Below, piece by piece: positions 7,963-17,711 of a stretch of 35,396 nt of DNA (the stretch's first letter is position 1; every line of letters begins with the position of its first letter). The translations under genes were made by a program, and so were the position numbers. Below the pieces are notes generated by a model. The model was not told where the DNA came from, made no database searches, and saw nothing but the letters and a program-made list of their open reading frames with translations. The stretch covers positions 1 through 35,396 of the forward strand of contig JAFQJE010000003.1 of the NCBI GenBank assembly GCA_017415145.1, read 5' to 3'. Source of the DNA: Clostridia bacterium. GTDB taxonomy: Bacteria > Bacillota > Clostridia > UBA1381 > UBA9506.

Positions 7963-9882
7963 ATGGGTAAGGAAAAGTTTTATATTACCACCGCCATAGC
8001 CTATACATCAAGAAAACCTCACATAGGTAACACTTTTGAGATTGTTTTTACTGATGCAATTGCAAGATTTAAAAAGCAGATGGGTTATGATGTATTTTTC
8101 TTAACCGGAACAGACGAACACGGTCAGAAAATCCAGGAAGAAGCAGAAAAAGCCGGCATTACTCCTAAACAGTATGTTGACAACGTTGCAGGCGAAATAA
8201 AAAGAATCTGGGATTTAATGGGTGCTGACTACGATAAATTTATAAGAACGACAGACGATTATCACGAGCTTAGCGTTCAGCATATTTTCAAAAAGCTCTA
8301 TGACCAGGGGGACATATATAAGAGCGAGTATGAAGGATGGTATTGTGTTCCCTGTGAATCATTCTTTACAGAAACGCAGTTAGTTGATGGTTGTTGTCCT
8401 GATTGTGGCAGACCTGTTAAAAAAACAAAAGAAGAAGCGTACTTCTTCAAAATGAGCAAATATCAGGACGCTTTAATGAAGCACATTGAAGAAAATCCTG
8501 AATTTATACAGCCTGAAAGCCGTAAAAAGGAAATGGTTAATAACTTCTTAAAGCCCGGACTTCAGGACTTGTGCGTATCAAGAACATCGTTCACTTGGGG
8601 TGTTCCTGTTGAGTTTGACCCGGGTCATGTAATTTACGTTTGGGTTGATGCATTGTCAAACTATATCAATGCCTTAGGCTATGATCCCGAAAAAGAACCC
8701 TCAGAGCTTATGAAAAAATACTGGCCTGCTGATGTTCACATCATTGGTAAGGATATTTTGAGATTCCATACAATCTACTGGCCTATATTCTTAATGGCTC
8801 TTGATTTACCTTTGCCTAAGCAGGTGTTTGGTCATCCTTGGTTGTTGTCAGGAACAGACAAAATGAGTAAGTCAAAGGGTAATGTAATGTATGCAGATGA
8901 CCTATCCGAACTTTTTGGAGTTGACGCAATCCGTTACTATCTTTTAAAGGAAATGCCCTATGCTCAGGATGGTACAATAACATATGAGAACATTATTTCA
9001 AGATACAATGCTGATTTAGCTAACACAATAGGCAACCTTATAAACCGTACAGTTTCTATGGTAAACAAGTATTTTGACGGTGTGATTCAAGAAGAGTGTG
9101 TGGGAGAATTTGATGATGAATTAAAGGCGACGGCAATCTTAGCGGCTAAGAACGTTACAGCTAAGATGAATGAATATAAAACATCAGATGCCTTAGAAGA
9201 AATTATGATTTTAGCACGCCGTTCAAATAAATATATTGACGAAACAATGCCCTGGGCATTGGCTAAAGACGAGTCGCAACGTACCCGTCTCGGTGGTGTT
9301 TTATATAATCTTGTTGAATCAATCAGATTTATTGCAGTATTACTTCAGCCCTTTATGCCTGAAACTGCAAAAAGCATCTTTACACAGATTAATGCGGAAG
9401 ATACAGCTTGGGATTCTTTAGATACCTTTGGCAAAACAAAAGCAGGGGATAAGGTCGGTACAGCAACACCGTTGTTCCAGCGACTTGACGAAGCAAAAAA
9501 AATGGAAGAAATTGAAGCAAGTCTTTTAAAACCTGCAGAAGAAGTTAAAGAACCCGAAAACTTAATTTCGATTGAGGACTTTGCTAAGGTTGAAATCAAG
9601 GTAGGTAAAGTTTTAGAGTCAAAATATGTTGAAGGTGCAGATAAACTCTTAGTTTCAAAAATAAAAGTTGGTAATGAAGTTAAACAAATTGTTTCAGGTA
9701 TTGCAAAATTCTATCCACCTGAAGAATTTGTGGGCAAGAATGTAGCAGTGGTTACAAACCTAAAACCAGTAAAGCTCCGCGGAGTATTGTCAGAAGGAAT
9801 GATACTTGCTGCAAGTGACAAAAAGAATTTATCACTTTTAACACTTGACAAAGAAATTGCAGATGGCACATCAATTGGTTAA
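7963..9882 (+). CDS. metG: Methionyl-tRNA synthetase
   Basis: Class I synthetase that charges tRNA-Met with methionine in the cytosol. The 639-residue protein has the HIGH-type motif PHIGN (residues 20-24), a zinc knuckle near residues 128-148 (CVPC with CCPDC), the KMSKS loop at 300-304 and a helical anticodon domain. From about residue 535 there is a C-terminal tRNA-binding EMAP/Trbp111 domain (DFAKVEIKVGKVLE, KIVSGIAKFY-like and LRGVLSEGMIL). A strong GGAGGAAGAG precedes ATG 7963. Only 39 nt without a terminator separate it from pta, so it may lead a long metG-pta-ackA-eda-kdgK transcript. I see no T-box or SAM riboswitch in its short leader. Confidence 0.97.
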   Translation: MGKEKFYITTAIAYTSRKPHIGNTFEIVFTDAIARFKKQMGYDVFFLTGTDEHGQKIQEEAEKAGITPKQYVDNVAGEIKRIWDLMGADYDKFIRTTDDYHELSVQHIFKKLYDQGDIYKSEYEGWYCVPCESFFTETQLVDGCCPDCGRPVKKTKEEAYFFKMSKYQDALMKHIEENPEFIQPESRKKEMVNNFLKPGLQDLCVSRTSFTWGVPVEFDPGHVIYVWVDALSNYINALGYDPEKEPSELMKKYWPADVHIIGKDILRFHTIYWPIFLMALDLPLPKQVFGHPWLLSGTDKMSKSKGNVMYADDLSELFGVDAIRYYLLKEMPYAQDGTITYENIISRYNADLANTIGNLINRTVSMVNKYFDGVIQEECVGEFDDELKATAILAAKNVTAKMNEYKTSDALEEIMILARRSNKYIDETMPWALAKDESQRTRLGGVLYNLVESIRFIAVLLQPFMPETAKSIFTQINAEDTAWDSLDTFGKTKAGDKVGTATPLFQRLDEAKKMEEIEASLLKPAEEVKEPENLISIEDFAKVEIKVGKVLESKYVEGADKLLVSKIKVGNEVKQIVSGIAKFYPPEEFVGKNVAVVTNLKPVKLRGVLSEGMILAASDKKNLSLLTLDKEIADGTSIG

Positions 9883-9906
9883 TTAAATTTATATAAGGAT
9901 AAGTAA

Positions 9907-10926
<1,020 letters not shown>

Positions 10927-10945
10927 GAAAGGAAGTACATAAACA

Positions 10946-12142
10946 ATGAAAGTTTTAGTAATTAACGCAGGTAGCTCATCATTAAAGTATAAGCTTATCG
11001 ACATGGATACAGAGTGTGTTATGGCGAAAGGCTTATGTGAAAGAATTGGTATTGATGGTTCAAAGCTTACACATACACCCGAAGAAAGAGATAAGGTTGT
11101 TATCGAAAAGGATATGCCTAACCATAGCGTAGCTATTAAATTGGTATTAGATGCTTTAACAGATAAAGACCACGGCGTAATTGCTGACATGAGTGAAATT
11201 TCAGCAGTTGGTCACAGATTGGTACACGGCGGAGAATTTTTCAGCGGCAGCGTGCTTATTACAGATGAAGTTAAAAAGGCAGTTGAAGAATGTAATCCGT
11301 TGGCACCTTTGCACAATCCTGCAAACCTTACAGGTGTTGCAGCTTGTGAAGAAGCTATGCCCGGTGTTCCCAATGTAGGTGTATTTGATACAGCATTCCA
11401 TCAGACAATGCCCAAAAAATCTTATATGTATGGCATTCCTTACGAATATTACGAAAAATATAAGGTTAGAAAATACGGTTTCCACGGTACATCTCACAAC
11501 TACGTATCACACAAGGTTGCAGAATTAATCGGTAAACCTATCGAGGAATTAAAGATTATTACATGTCACTTAGGTAATGGTTCTTCAATTGCTGCAATAG
11601 ATGGCGGAAAAGTTTTAGATACATCAATGGGTCTTACTCCCTTAGATGGTCTTGTAATGGGTACTCGTTCAGGTTCAATTGACCCCGCTATTATTCCTTT
11701 CTTGGCTAAGAACGAAGGTCTTACAATTTCAGAAATTGACAGTATCTTAAATAAAAAATCAGGTGTTTTAGGTATTTCCGGTGTTTCATCTGACTTCCGT
11801 GATTTATCTGCTGCAGCAGATGAAGGTAACGAACGTGCATCTCTCGCACTTGATATGTTTGTTCACAGCGTACAGGGTTATATCGGCAGATATGCTTCAA
11901 TCATGGGCGGTGTAGACGTTATCACATTTGCAGGTGGTGTTGGTGAAAACGACATTGCTACAAGAGCGAAGATTTTAGCAGGCCAGGAATTCATGGGTGT
12001 TAAAATTGATGAAGCTAAAAACAATGTTCGCGGTGTTGATGCTGAGATTTCAGCAGATGATTCAAAAGTTCGTGTCTTTGTTGTTCCAACAGACGAAGAG
12101 CTTACAATCGCAAGAGATACAAAGAGAATTATCAAAGGCTAA
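10946..12142 (+). CDS. ackA: Acetate kinase
   Basis: Transfers phosphate from acetyl phosphate to ADP, giving acetate and ATP by substrate-level phosphorylation. The 398-residue protein belongs to the ASKHA fold. It opens with [15 protein letters not shown] (phosphate-binding loop), then [19 protein letters not shown] with the catalytic Asp, [48 protein letters not shown], and [13 protein letters not shown] near the C-terminus. Length is normal. The gene follows pta by 19 nt with its own GAAAGGAAG site and is followed after 14 nt by eda, which suggests that sugar-acid breakdown and acetate production are expressed together. Confidence 0.98.
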   Translation: MKVLVINAGSSSLKYKLIDMDTECVMAKGLCERIGIDGSKLTHTPEERDKVVIEKDMPNHSVAIKLVLDALTDKDHGVIADMSEISAVGHRLVHGGEFFSGSVLITDEVKKAVEECNPLAPLHNPANLTGVAACEEAMPGVPNVGVFDTAFHQTMPKKSYMYGIPYEYYEKYKVRKYGFHGTSHNYVSHKVAELIGKPIEELKIITCHLGNGSSIAAIDGGKVLDTSMGLTPLDGLVMGTRSGSIDPAIIPFLAKNEGLTISEIDSILNKKSGVLGISGVSSDFRDLSAAADEGNERASLALDMFVHSVQGYIGRYASIMGGVDVITFAGGVGENDIATRAKILAGQEFMGVKIDEAKNNVRGVDAEISADDSKVRVFVVPTDEELTIARDTKRIIKG

Positions 12143-12156
12143 AAGGAGAGGTGACA

Positions 12157-12708
12157 ATGGATAAATTTATACCTGTAGTTGTTATTAAAGAACTTGAAGA
12201 AGTTGATAAGATTCTTCCTGCTTTAAAAAATAATGACATTAATTGTGCTGAAATAACATTCAGAACTGCTTGTGCTGCAGAAGCAATTAAGTTAGCAAAC
12301 GAAAAATATCCTGAGATGAATATTGGTGCAGGAACTGTTATCAATGAGGAACAGTGCAAAAAAGCTATTGAATCCGGTGCAAAATTCATAGTTTCTCCCG
12401 GATTGTCGGTAAGTGTTGCAAAATTGTGTAAAGAAAAAAATATTCCTTATTATCCGGGATGTGTTACACCTACTGAAATTATGCAGGCATTGGAACTTGG
12501 AATAACAACAGTTAAGTTCTTTCCTGCTAATATCTATGGTGGCCTACCTGCACTCAAGGCTTTGGCAGGACCATTCCCGCAGATAAAGTTCATACCAACC
12601 GGTGGTGTTGACAGAAACAACATCGATGAATTTCTTGCGTTTGATAAGGTAGCTGCAATAGGCGGAAGCTTTTTTGTAAAAGAATCACTTGAAAGGATGG
12701 AAAAATAA
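12157..12708 (+). CDS. eda: KDPG/KHG aldolase (2-dehydro-3-deoxy-phosphogluconate aldolase)
   Basis: Class I aldolase that splits 2-keto-3-deoxy-6-phosphogluconate to pyruvate and glyceraldehyde 3-phosphate. The protein has 183 residues, shorter than the about 210 of E. coli Eda because the C-terminal tail is missing. The Schiff-base lysine is K120 in TTVKFFPAN; the general acid/base is probably E32 in AEITFRT, as in the Thermotoga-type enzyme, since the position of E. coli Glu45 is alanine here. Other family marks are IGAGTV, ISPGL-like VSPGLS, and FIPTGGV. AAGGAG at 12143-12148 favours ATG 12157 over the in-frame GTG 12151. It ends immediately before the kdgK start. Confidence 0.93.
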   Translation: MDKFIPVVVIKELEEVDKILPALKNNDINCAEITFRTACAAEAIKLANEKYPEMNIGAGTVINEEQCKKAIESGAKFIVSPGLSVSVAKLCKEKNIPYYPGCVTPTEIMQALELGITTVKFFPANIYGGLPALKALAGPFPQIKFIPTGGVDRNNIDEFLAFDKVAAIGGSFFVKESLERMEK

Positions 12709-13740
12709 ATGGCAAAAGTTATTACAATGGGCGAAATTATGCTTAGATTATCAACGCCCGGACATGAAAAATTTATACAGGCTGATGAGTTTGATGTATG
12801 CTACGGCGGTGGTGAAGCTAATGTTGCAGTATCATTGGCAAACTATGGTCACGATGCATCATTTGTAACAAAGGTTCCTGCTAACCCCATCGGTGAATGT
12901 GCGATTGCGGCACTCAGAAAGCACAATGTATGCACAAAACACGTGGCACGTGGTGGCGAGAGATTAGGTATCTACTTTTTAGAAACAGGTGCAGCAATGC
13001 GTGCTTCTAATGTAGTATATGATAGAGCTCATTCTTCTATTTCAACAGCAACAGCTTCAGATTTTGATTTTGATGCTATATTTGCAGATGCTGATTGGTT
13101 CCATTTTACTGGTATCACACCTGCTGTAAGTGATGCTGCTGCAGAATTAACAGAGAAAGCTCTGCAGGCCGCAAAAAAACATGGTGTTAAGGTTTCAGTT
13201 GACTTAAACTTCCGTAAGAAGCTCTGGTCAAGTGAAAAAGCTCAAAAGGTTATGACAAACCTCATGCAGTACGTTGATGTATGTATCGGTAACGAAGAAG
13301 ATGCAGAAAAGGTATTAGGTTTCAAACCTGGTAACACAGATGTTACAAGCGGTGATTTGGAACTCGCAGGTTATGAAGACATCTTTAAGCAGATGGTTGA
13401 AAAGTTCAACTTTGAATATGTAATCAGCTCACTTCGTGTAAGTCACAGTGCTTCAGATAATGGCTGGTCAGCATGTATCTACTCAAGAGATACAAAAGAG
13501 TTTTATCACTCAAGAGAATACAGAGTTGCTCCCATTGTTGATCGTGTAGGTGGCGGTGACAGTTTTGCAGGCGGCACAATCTGTGGTTTCTTAGATGGTA
13601 AGAATTTTAAAGATGCTTTAGAATTTGGTGTTGCAGCATCAGCATTAAAGCACACAATCCCCGGCGATTTTAACCTTGTTTCAAGAGGCGATGTTGAGAA
13701 CCTCGTTGGTGGCGACGGCTCAGGCAGAGTACAGAGATAA
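12709..13740 (+). CDS. kdgK: 2-keto-3-deoxygluconate kinase (PfkB family sugar kinase)
   Basis: Phosphorylates 2-keto-3-deoxygluconate with ATP to KDPG, the substrate of the aldolase encoded just upstream. The 343-residue protein is a ribokinase/PfkB-fold kinase: N-terminal GEIMLRLSTPG and YGGGEANVAVSLANYG, a middle VSVDLNFRKKLWS, NEEDAEKVLG, and the C-terminal signature DRVGGGDSFAGG with the catalytic Asp. The start directly follows the eda stop (no gap), with GGATGG at 12694-12699 as a poor ribosome site, so coupling to eda is likely. Together these two genes point to use of uronates such as those from pectin or alginate, though the upstream isomerase and dehydratase genes are not in this window. 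Other PfkB substrates cannot be excluded by sequence alone. Confidence 0.88.
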   Translation: MAKVITMGEIMLRLSTPGHEKFIQADEFDVCYGGGEANVAVSLANYGHDASFVTKVPANPIGECAIAALRKHNVCTKHVARGGERLGIYFLETGAAMRASNVVYDRAHSSISTATASDFDFDAIFADADWFHFTGITPAVSDAAAELTEKALQAAKKHGVKVSVDLNFRKKLWSSEKAQKVMTNLMQYVDVCIGNEEDAEKVLGFKPGNTDVTSGDLELAGYEDIFKQMVEKFNFEYVISSLRVSHSASDNGWSACIYSRDTKEFYHSREYRVAPIVDRVGGGDSFAGGTICGFLDGKNFKDALEFGVAASALKHTIPGDFNLVSRGDVENLVGGDGSGRVQR

Positions 13741-13756
13741 TTATTTTATAGTTTTC

Positions 13757-13790
13757 AGGCGCCGTGTTTGCGGCGCCTTATACTTTTGTT
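13757..13790 (+). terminator. Probable intrinsic terminator after kdgK
   Basis: The GC-rich 8-bp stem AGGCGCCG (13757-13764) / CGGCGCCT (13771-13778) has a 6-nt loop TGTTTG. The T-run that follows is interrupted (TATACTTTTGTT), so termination may be partial, leaving some reading into the amidohydrolase gene. Confidence 0.7.
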
Positions 13791-13802
13791 CAGGAGATAA
13801 AA

Positions 13803-14603
13803 ATGGCGAAGAGAGTAGTAGATGTCCATGCACATGCATTTGATGAAAAAATTGCAGTAAAAGCAACGCAAAACCTAGAAAAGTATTACGGAATAGATGC
13901 GGTTTCGGATGGAAGGCTTATTCATCTTATCGAAGGTGCCAAAAAGAACAATATAGATAAGCTTGTACTGTGTGCTACAGCTACCAAACCCACACAGGTA
14001 CAAATGATTAACAACTACGTATCAGGACTGATCGGAGAGCACGTAATAGGCTTAGGTACACTGCATCCGGATTTTGAGGATATTGACGGAGAAATTAAGC
14101 GTATAATAGATTTAGGACTTTCGGGACTTAAATTTCATCCTATTTTTCAGGGATTTAAAATCGACGATGATAAAGCGATGAGAATGTTTGAGCGGATAGG
14201 TTCAAAACTTCCTGTTTTAATCCATCTTGGAGATAAAAACAATGACGGAGCAAGTCCTGTAAGACTTTTACGTGTGATGGATAGGTTTCCTGAAATTGTG
14301 TTTATTGGTGCACATCTCGGGGGATACAGTGAATGGGAGCAGGCAAAGGAATATCTGATAGGTAAAAATCTATATCTTGACACATCAAGCTCTGTACGCT
14401 TTATGAAACCAAAAGAGGCTAAAGAAATCATTCGTTCTCATGGTGCAGATAAAATACTTTTTGGAACAGATTACCCCTTGTCAAATCACAAATTTGAAAT
14501 GGACTGCTTAAAAAGACTCAGACTCACAAAAGAAGAGTATGAAAAGATTTACTGGAAAAATGCATATAAATTATTCGGAATAAAAGAAAACTCGGAAGAC
14601 TAA
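13803..14603 (+). CDS. Amidohydrolase-family metal-dependent hydrolase
   Basis: A 266-residue TIM-barrel protein of the amidohydrolase 2 family (PF04909-like). Metal ligands are visible: H9 and H11 in VDVHAHAF, histidines in LKFHPI, VLIHLGD and IGAHLGG, and the aspartate of ILFGTDYPL. Such proteins hydrolyse or decarboxylate small cyclic substrates; the substrate here cannot be told from sequence. The frame runs back to 13764, but that stretch is the terminator hairpin. CAGGAGAT at 13791-13798 points to ATG 13803. Its last codons form the left arm of its own terminator. It follows the sugar-acid and acetate genes but a functional link is unproven. Confidence 0.85.
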   Translation: MAKRVVDVHAHAFDEKIAVKATQNLEKYYGIDAVSDGRLIHLIEGAKKNNIDKLVLCATATKPTQVQMINNYVSGLIGEHVIGLGTLHPDFEDIDGEIKRIIDLGLSGLKFHPIFQGFKIDDDKAMRMFERIGSKLPVLIHLGDKNNDGASPVRLLRVMDRFPEIVFIGAHLGGYSEWEQAKEYLIGKNLYLDTSSSVRFMKPKEAKEIIRSHGADKILFGTDYPLSNHKFEMDCLKRLRLTKEEYEKIYWKNAYKLFGIKENSED

Positions 14604-14622
14604 ATGGACTTCCGAGTTTTCT
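14584..14622. terminator. Strong intrinsic terminator, overlapping the amidohydrolase stop
   Basis: A 12-bp perfect stem (AAAACTCGGAAG 14587-14598 with CTTCCGAGTTTT 14609-14620), extendable by G-C and A-T pairs outside, has a 10-nt loop that holds the stop codon. T-rich runs on both sides let it also serve the convergent minus-strand gene ending at 14708. Confidence 0.85.
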
Positions 14623-14707
14623 TGTTTTGAAAAAGGGATAGGTTTTACCTACGTAATTTGTGAGGTTAATATAAGTTTAACCACAAAACGATTATTTATA
14701 CATGTTA

Positions 14708-16675
14708 TTAATTTTTAGAATTATTTATATCGTCAGCCAACGCCTGTAAATCATCTGACAGTTCTTCTTCTGCAAGTTCTTCAGGGGGAGTTGATGTACC
14801 GTCTGCATATACGGGTTCGAAGTCAGAACCGTCAATTTTAAGTCTGCAGATACCCTGACTTGCCAGATAACAAATGATTTCATCGCCTGATACGTTGAAT
14901 ATCTGTACGTCACCTGTTACGAGATATTTATATGTGCCGTCATTTATATTTGTTGCAATAATGGAGTATGAGGGTTCTTCTACTGTTGCCTCGCTATTAC
15001 CTGAGAACATCGAATTGTAATAATCGATATACTGTGCACGGTTGACAACTACAGATAATACTGAATCTTTTGACTGATTAATATAGAGTGTCATAAATTC
15101 TGTATTCAATTCATCGGTTTCGTTTGTGTCAAGATTAATTCTAATTAATCTGTAGTCAAGGTCCGTAACGGATGTTATTTCTGAGCCTTTAATTGCTTCG
15201 TTATAAAGAGGAACATAGTAAAGATTATTGTCCATAATTGTAAACGTAGCAACAGGAGAGGAAATAATAGTTTCAACATTTTTTCCGTTTAAATCCATAA
15301 CCTTTAAATGCCCCGAATCCCAGGTTTCTTCGCCGGCACTAAGGTAATAAATACAGTTTCCGTATATTGCACAGGTCTGAATGCCGTCTTTTGACAAGAG
15401 TGTATCTGATTTTTTGTTTATATCCATCTTGTGAATTCTGTCGAAGGTCTTCATCTGTCCTTGAGATGCCAATGTCTGACATTGCTCCAAAGTGAGGTTG
15501 TCGGGATTATCATAATCAGTCTGGATATAATAAAGGGTATTGCCAATTACGTCAATATGCTTAACGGGAGTTTGTATAATAGTATCAATGTTTTTGCCGT
15601 CTTTTGTAATTCTTTTAACACCTGAGGTTTCGCTGTCCATAAAGTAGATGTAGTCGCCAACAGCGCATAAAGAACCTGCAGCTGAGTCTGTAAGAATTTC
15701 CTTCTTTTTGGTTTTTTTGTTCTCTTTTATAAGGTTAAAGTGATATGTTTCGCCGTTTAAAGTAAGGAAATAGAAATTCTCATTGTCCTCGGTGCAGATA
15801 CCGCCCTGAAACATCAGATTTGAGGGAGTGTTACCTCGTGCAAGGTCTGCAACGTCGTTTATTTTACTGCTGCCTGATTTAAGATAGTAGTCGTAAGCCT
15901 TGGTGTAGTCACCGTTCTTTACAGCCTGGTTTGCTGCAATGTTGTAATACACAATTCTGCCAAAGAAACCTAAAGCTGCCAGTACAATCAAGCCTGCAAC
16001 AACTGCTCCTGATATAACAAGAGCTTTTTTCTGTTTTGCCTTTTTAGCAGCAAGTTTTTCTGCTGCCAGCTCTTCAGCTTCAATTGCTGCCTGTTCTTCT
16101 GCTTGCTTTACTTCTTCTATTGCTTTATCAAGAGCATCTCTTGATGAAAACTTTGACAAAGCTTTTTCTTTTTCTATGCCACAACGCACACAGTTCTCTG
16201 AATCTAAGAAGTTAGGTCTTCCGCAAACGCATTTCCAATGGTCGTCGGCGTTTTGAGCAAAACAAACGGCTACGGGTGCAAATTCACGAAGTGCAATAAC
16301 GTCATCCACAGATGCTTCTTTATTATCAAATTCTATTGTGTTCTCATCGGAAGGGGTATAGGGTTCTTCGTCTATAAATGTGGCGTGAGTAACTTCAACA
16401 ACAAAGTTTTTTGCCTCGGGGAAATCAGCTAATGAAATAGCTTTGTTTTCTGCAAAAAAATCTTTGGGATTAGCCTCAAGTTCTGTAAGCTCAACAGGAA
16501 TAACACCAAGCTCTGTGCCATTTTCATCATAAGCTTTTACATTAAAGTTTACAGATGTGATAGTTTTTTCGCTGATGTTTAAAAGTTTTAATAAGAGATA
16601 CTGTTCGCCAGTTTCTGAGTTTGTCTTTACGATAGTTCCGCGGTTTTCGACGGGGCATGATAAGTCAATGCGCAT
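14708..16675 (-). CDS. Zinc-ribbon, single-pass membrane protein with DUF5050-like propeller
   Basis: A 655-residue protein of unknown function. In order: a beta-rich N-terminal domain (1-120) resembling immunoglobulin-like accessory domains; a zinc ribbon, WKCVCGRPN with a second CVRC pair (C149, C151, C162, C165); an Ala/Glu/Lys-rich helix (about 175-217); one membrane helix (about 218-241) preceded by KKAKQKK, so N-terminus inside; a short TPR-like GDYTKAYDYYLKSG; and a C-terminal part (about 285-620) with repeated YYxxxxGxIxRI-type strands like the DUF5050 beta-propeller. The tail is acidic (EELAEEELSDDL). The frame continues to 16687, but GGAGG lies 5 nt before ATG 16675. It is monocistronic with its own promoter. 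A role in sensing or binding something outside the cell is inference. Confidence 0.75.
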   Translation of the reverse strand: MRIDLSCPVENRGTIVKTNSETGEQYLLLKLLNISEKTITSVNFNVKAYDENGTELGVIPVELTELEANPKDFFAENKAISLADFPEAKNFVVEVTHATFIDEEPYTPSDENTIEFDNKEASVDDVIALREFAPVAVCFAQNADDHWKCVCGRPNFLDSENCVRCGIEKEKALSKFSSRDALDKAIEEVKQAEEQAAIEAEELAAEKLAAKKAKQKKALVISGAVVAGLIVLAALGFFGRIVYYNIAANQAVKNGDYTKAYDYYLKSGSSKINDVADLARGNTPSNLMFQGGICTEDNENFYFLTLNGETYHFNLIKENKKTKKKEILTDSAAGSLCAVGDYIYFMDSETSGVKRITKDGKNIDTIIQTPVKHIDVIGNTLYYIQTDYDNPDNLTLEQCQTLASQGQMKTFDRIHKMDINKKSDTLLSKDGIQTCAIYGNCIYYLSAGEETWDSGHLKVMDLNGKNVETIISSPVATFTIMDNNLYYVPLYNEAIKGSEITSVTDLDYRLIRINLDTNETDELNTEFMTLYINQSKDSVLSVVVNRAQYIDYYNSMFSGNSEATVEEPSYSIIATNINDGTYKYLVTGDVQIFNVSGDEIICYLASQGICRLKIDGSDFEPVYADGTSTPPEELAEEELSDDLQALADDINNSKN

Positions 16676-16717
16676 AATTACCTCCAAAATATATTCAATA
16701 AATTATATACCTTCATA

Positions 16718-16746
16718 ATTATAACAAAGATATCAACGTATAACAA
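16718..16746 (-). promoter_or_regulatory. Promoter for the zinc-ribbon/propeller gene
   Basis: On the minus strand TTGTTA (16746-16741) is 17 bp from a perfect TATAAT (16723-16718). The predicted start near 16711 gives a leader of about 36 nt holding the GGAGG site. This is a SigA-type promoter. Confidence 0.6.
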
Positions 16747-16814
16747 GTATTTGTTGGCAAAAATTTAATTTTTATTAACAAAGAAAAAGTTAAGGATAAA
16801 TTATGAAAAAAGTA

Positions 16815-16843
16815 TTGACAATAGGGTACAAATTATGTATAAT
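16815..16843 (+). promoter_or_regulatory. Consensus SigA promoter of the rpmH operon
   Basis: Perfect TTGACA (16815-16820) and perfect TATAAT (16838-16843) are 17 bp apart, followed by a leader of about 60 nt and AGGAGGTG before rpmH. This is the strength expected for a ribosomal protein gene. Confidence 0.88.
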
Positions 16844-16909
16844 ATTTGAGGAAACTTAGTTAAAATTAATTGTGGTGTGCTTTATAAGAAAATCAGGAGG
16901 TGTAGCACT

Positions 16910-17044
16910 TTGCTTAGAACATATCAGCCTAATAGAAGAAAAAGAAAAAAGGATCATGGCTTTAGAAACAGAATGAGCACTCGCTCTGGTAGAAAGGTTT
17001 TAGCCAGAAGAAGACTGAAGGGCAGAAAAGTATTATCTGCATAA
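16910..17044 (+). CDS. rpmH: 50S ribosomal protein L34
   Basis: A 44-residue, very basic protein of the large subunit. It reads (M)[14 protein letters not shown], then [21 protein letters not shown] and ends KGRKVLSA, an end-to-end match to the L34 pattern. The start is TTG 16910 (no ATG is available at the right place), backed by AGGAGGTG at 16895-16902 with 7-nt spacing. It heads the rpmH-rnpA-yidD-yidC-jag cluster behind a consensus promoter. A hairpin just after its stop probably limits reading into rnpA, fitting the higher need for L34 than for RNase P protein. Confidence 0.97.
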   Translation: MLRTYQPNRRKRKKDHGFRNRMSTRSGRKVLARRRLKGRKVLSA

Positions 17045-17061
17045 GTAATTTATGAACATTT

Positions 17062-17093
17062 AGTCGCTTGGGCACGCTCAAGCGACTTTATTT
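17062..17093 (+). terminator. Hairpin between rpmH and rnpA (attenuating terminator)
   Basis: The 11-bp stem 17062-17072 / 17077-17087 (AGTCGCTTG paired with CAAGCGACT, plus inner G-U and G-C) has a 4-nt loop CACG and is followed by TTATTT. The short, broken T-run suggests partial termination, allowing some expression of the genes downstream. Confidence 0.72.
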
Positions 17094-17109
17094 CATAATT
17101 AGACCAATT

Positions 17110-17448
17110 ATGAAAAAAACAATCAGTTTAAACAGAAACGAGCAGTATTTAAAAGTTTATAAACTTGGAAAAAGAACATACCACAAATTTTTTACTTTAT
17201 ATTATTTACCAAACGGCAAGGATTATAATCGTCTCGGATTCCGTGTTGGTAAAAAACTTGCAAAAGCCACAAAACGCAATCGTTTGAGAAGACTGCTCCG
17301 TGAAAGCTACAGATTGGTGGAGGATAGTATTTTATCAGGATACGATATTATAATTTCAGCCAAAGATGGTAGCCTGGAGGTAAATTCTTACGATGAAGCG
17401 TCTGGGATTGTTTATTCTATGTTTAATCGGGCAAAGCTTATAAAATAG
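17110..17448 (+). CDS. rnpA: Ribonuclease P protein component
   Basis: Protein subunit that helps the RNase P RNA bind the 5' leader of pre-tRNAs. The 112-residue protein begins [21 protein letters not shown] and has the family signature [21 protein letters not shown], with the RNR motif in the central helix. The frame opens earlier at 17068, but that part is the terminator hairpin, and the family normally begins as here. No good ribosome site is seen before ATG 17110, so translation may be weak. It sits in its conserved place after rpmH and 10-20 nt before yidD. Confidence 0.95.
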   Translation: MKKTISLNRNEQYLKVYKLGKRTYHKFFTLYYLPNGKDYNRLGFRVGKKLAKATKRNRLRRLLRESYRLVEDSILSGYDIIISAKDGSLEVNSYDEASGIVYSMFNRAKLIK

Positions 17449-17467
17449 TTTTGCGAAAATGTTTGTT

Positions 17468-17686
17468 ATGAAAAAGGTTTTAATTTCACTTATCAGATTT
17501 TATCAAAGAAGAATATCGCCCTATAAAAAACCGTGTTGCAGGTTTTATCCCACATGCTCGGCTTATGCAGTTGAAGCAATTGAGAAAAAAGGCTTGCTCC
17601 GTGGTGGTTTAATGGCCCTGTGGCGTATTCTTCGGTGTAACCCGTTTTGTAAGGGTGGTTTAGACCCTGTAGAAAAAGAAGATTAA
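17468..17686 (+). CDS. yidD: Membrane protein insertion efficiency factor YidD
   Basis: A 72-residue membrane-associated protein thought to assist YidC-dependent insertion. It has the expected pattern: amphipathic N-terminus [35 protein letters not shown] with paired cysteines, and [13 protein letters not shown] at the end. ATG 17459 (three residues longer) is an alternative; [13 protein letters not shown] from 17468 fits the family best, and neither has a clear ribosome site. Position between rnpA and yidC is the standard one. Confidence 0.93.
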   Translation: MKKVLISLIRFYQRRISPYKKPCCRFYPTCSAYAVEAIEKKGLLRGGLMALWRILRCNPFCKGGLDPVEKED

Positions 17687-17711
17687 ACCTTTTTATGTAA
17701 GGAGGAAAATC

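Noticed and set aside
12232-12290. Eda lacking its catalytic glutamate (alanine at the E. coli Glu45 place)
   Set aside because: The Thermotoga-type enzyme uses the glutamate of the preceding strand, and this is present (E32 in AEITFRT).
13764-13802. Upstream extension of the amidohydrolase frame
   Set aside because: It runs through the terminator hairpin and lacks a ribosome site; ATG 13803 has one.
14658-14686. Small inverted repeat GGTTAA/TTAACC after the convergent genes
   Set aside because: Six pairs with a bulged extension and no T-run; probably chance in AT-rich spacer.
16688-16909. Possible replication origin upstream of rpmH
   Set aside because: Only loose matches such as TTATTAACA to the DnaA box, no cluster, and no dnaA gene in the window.
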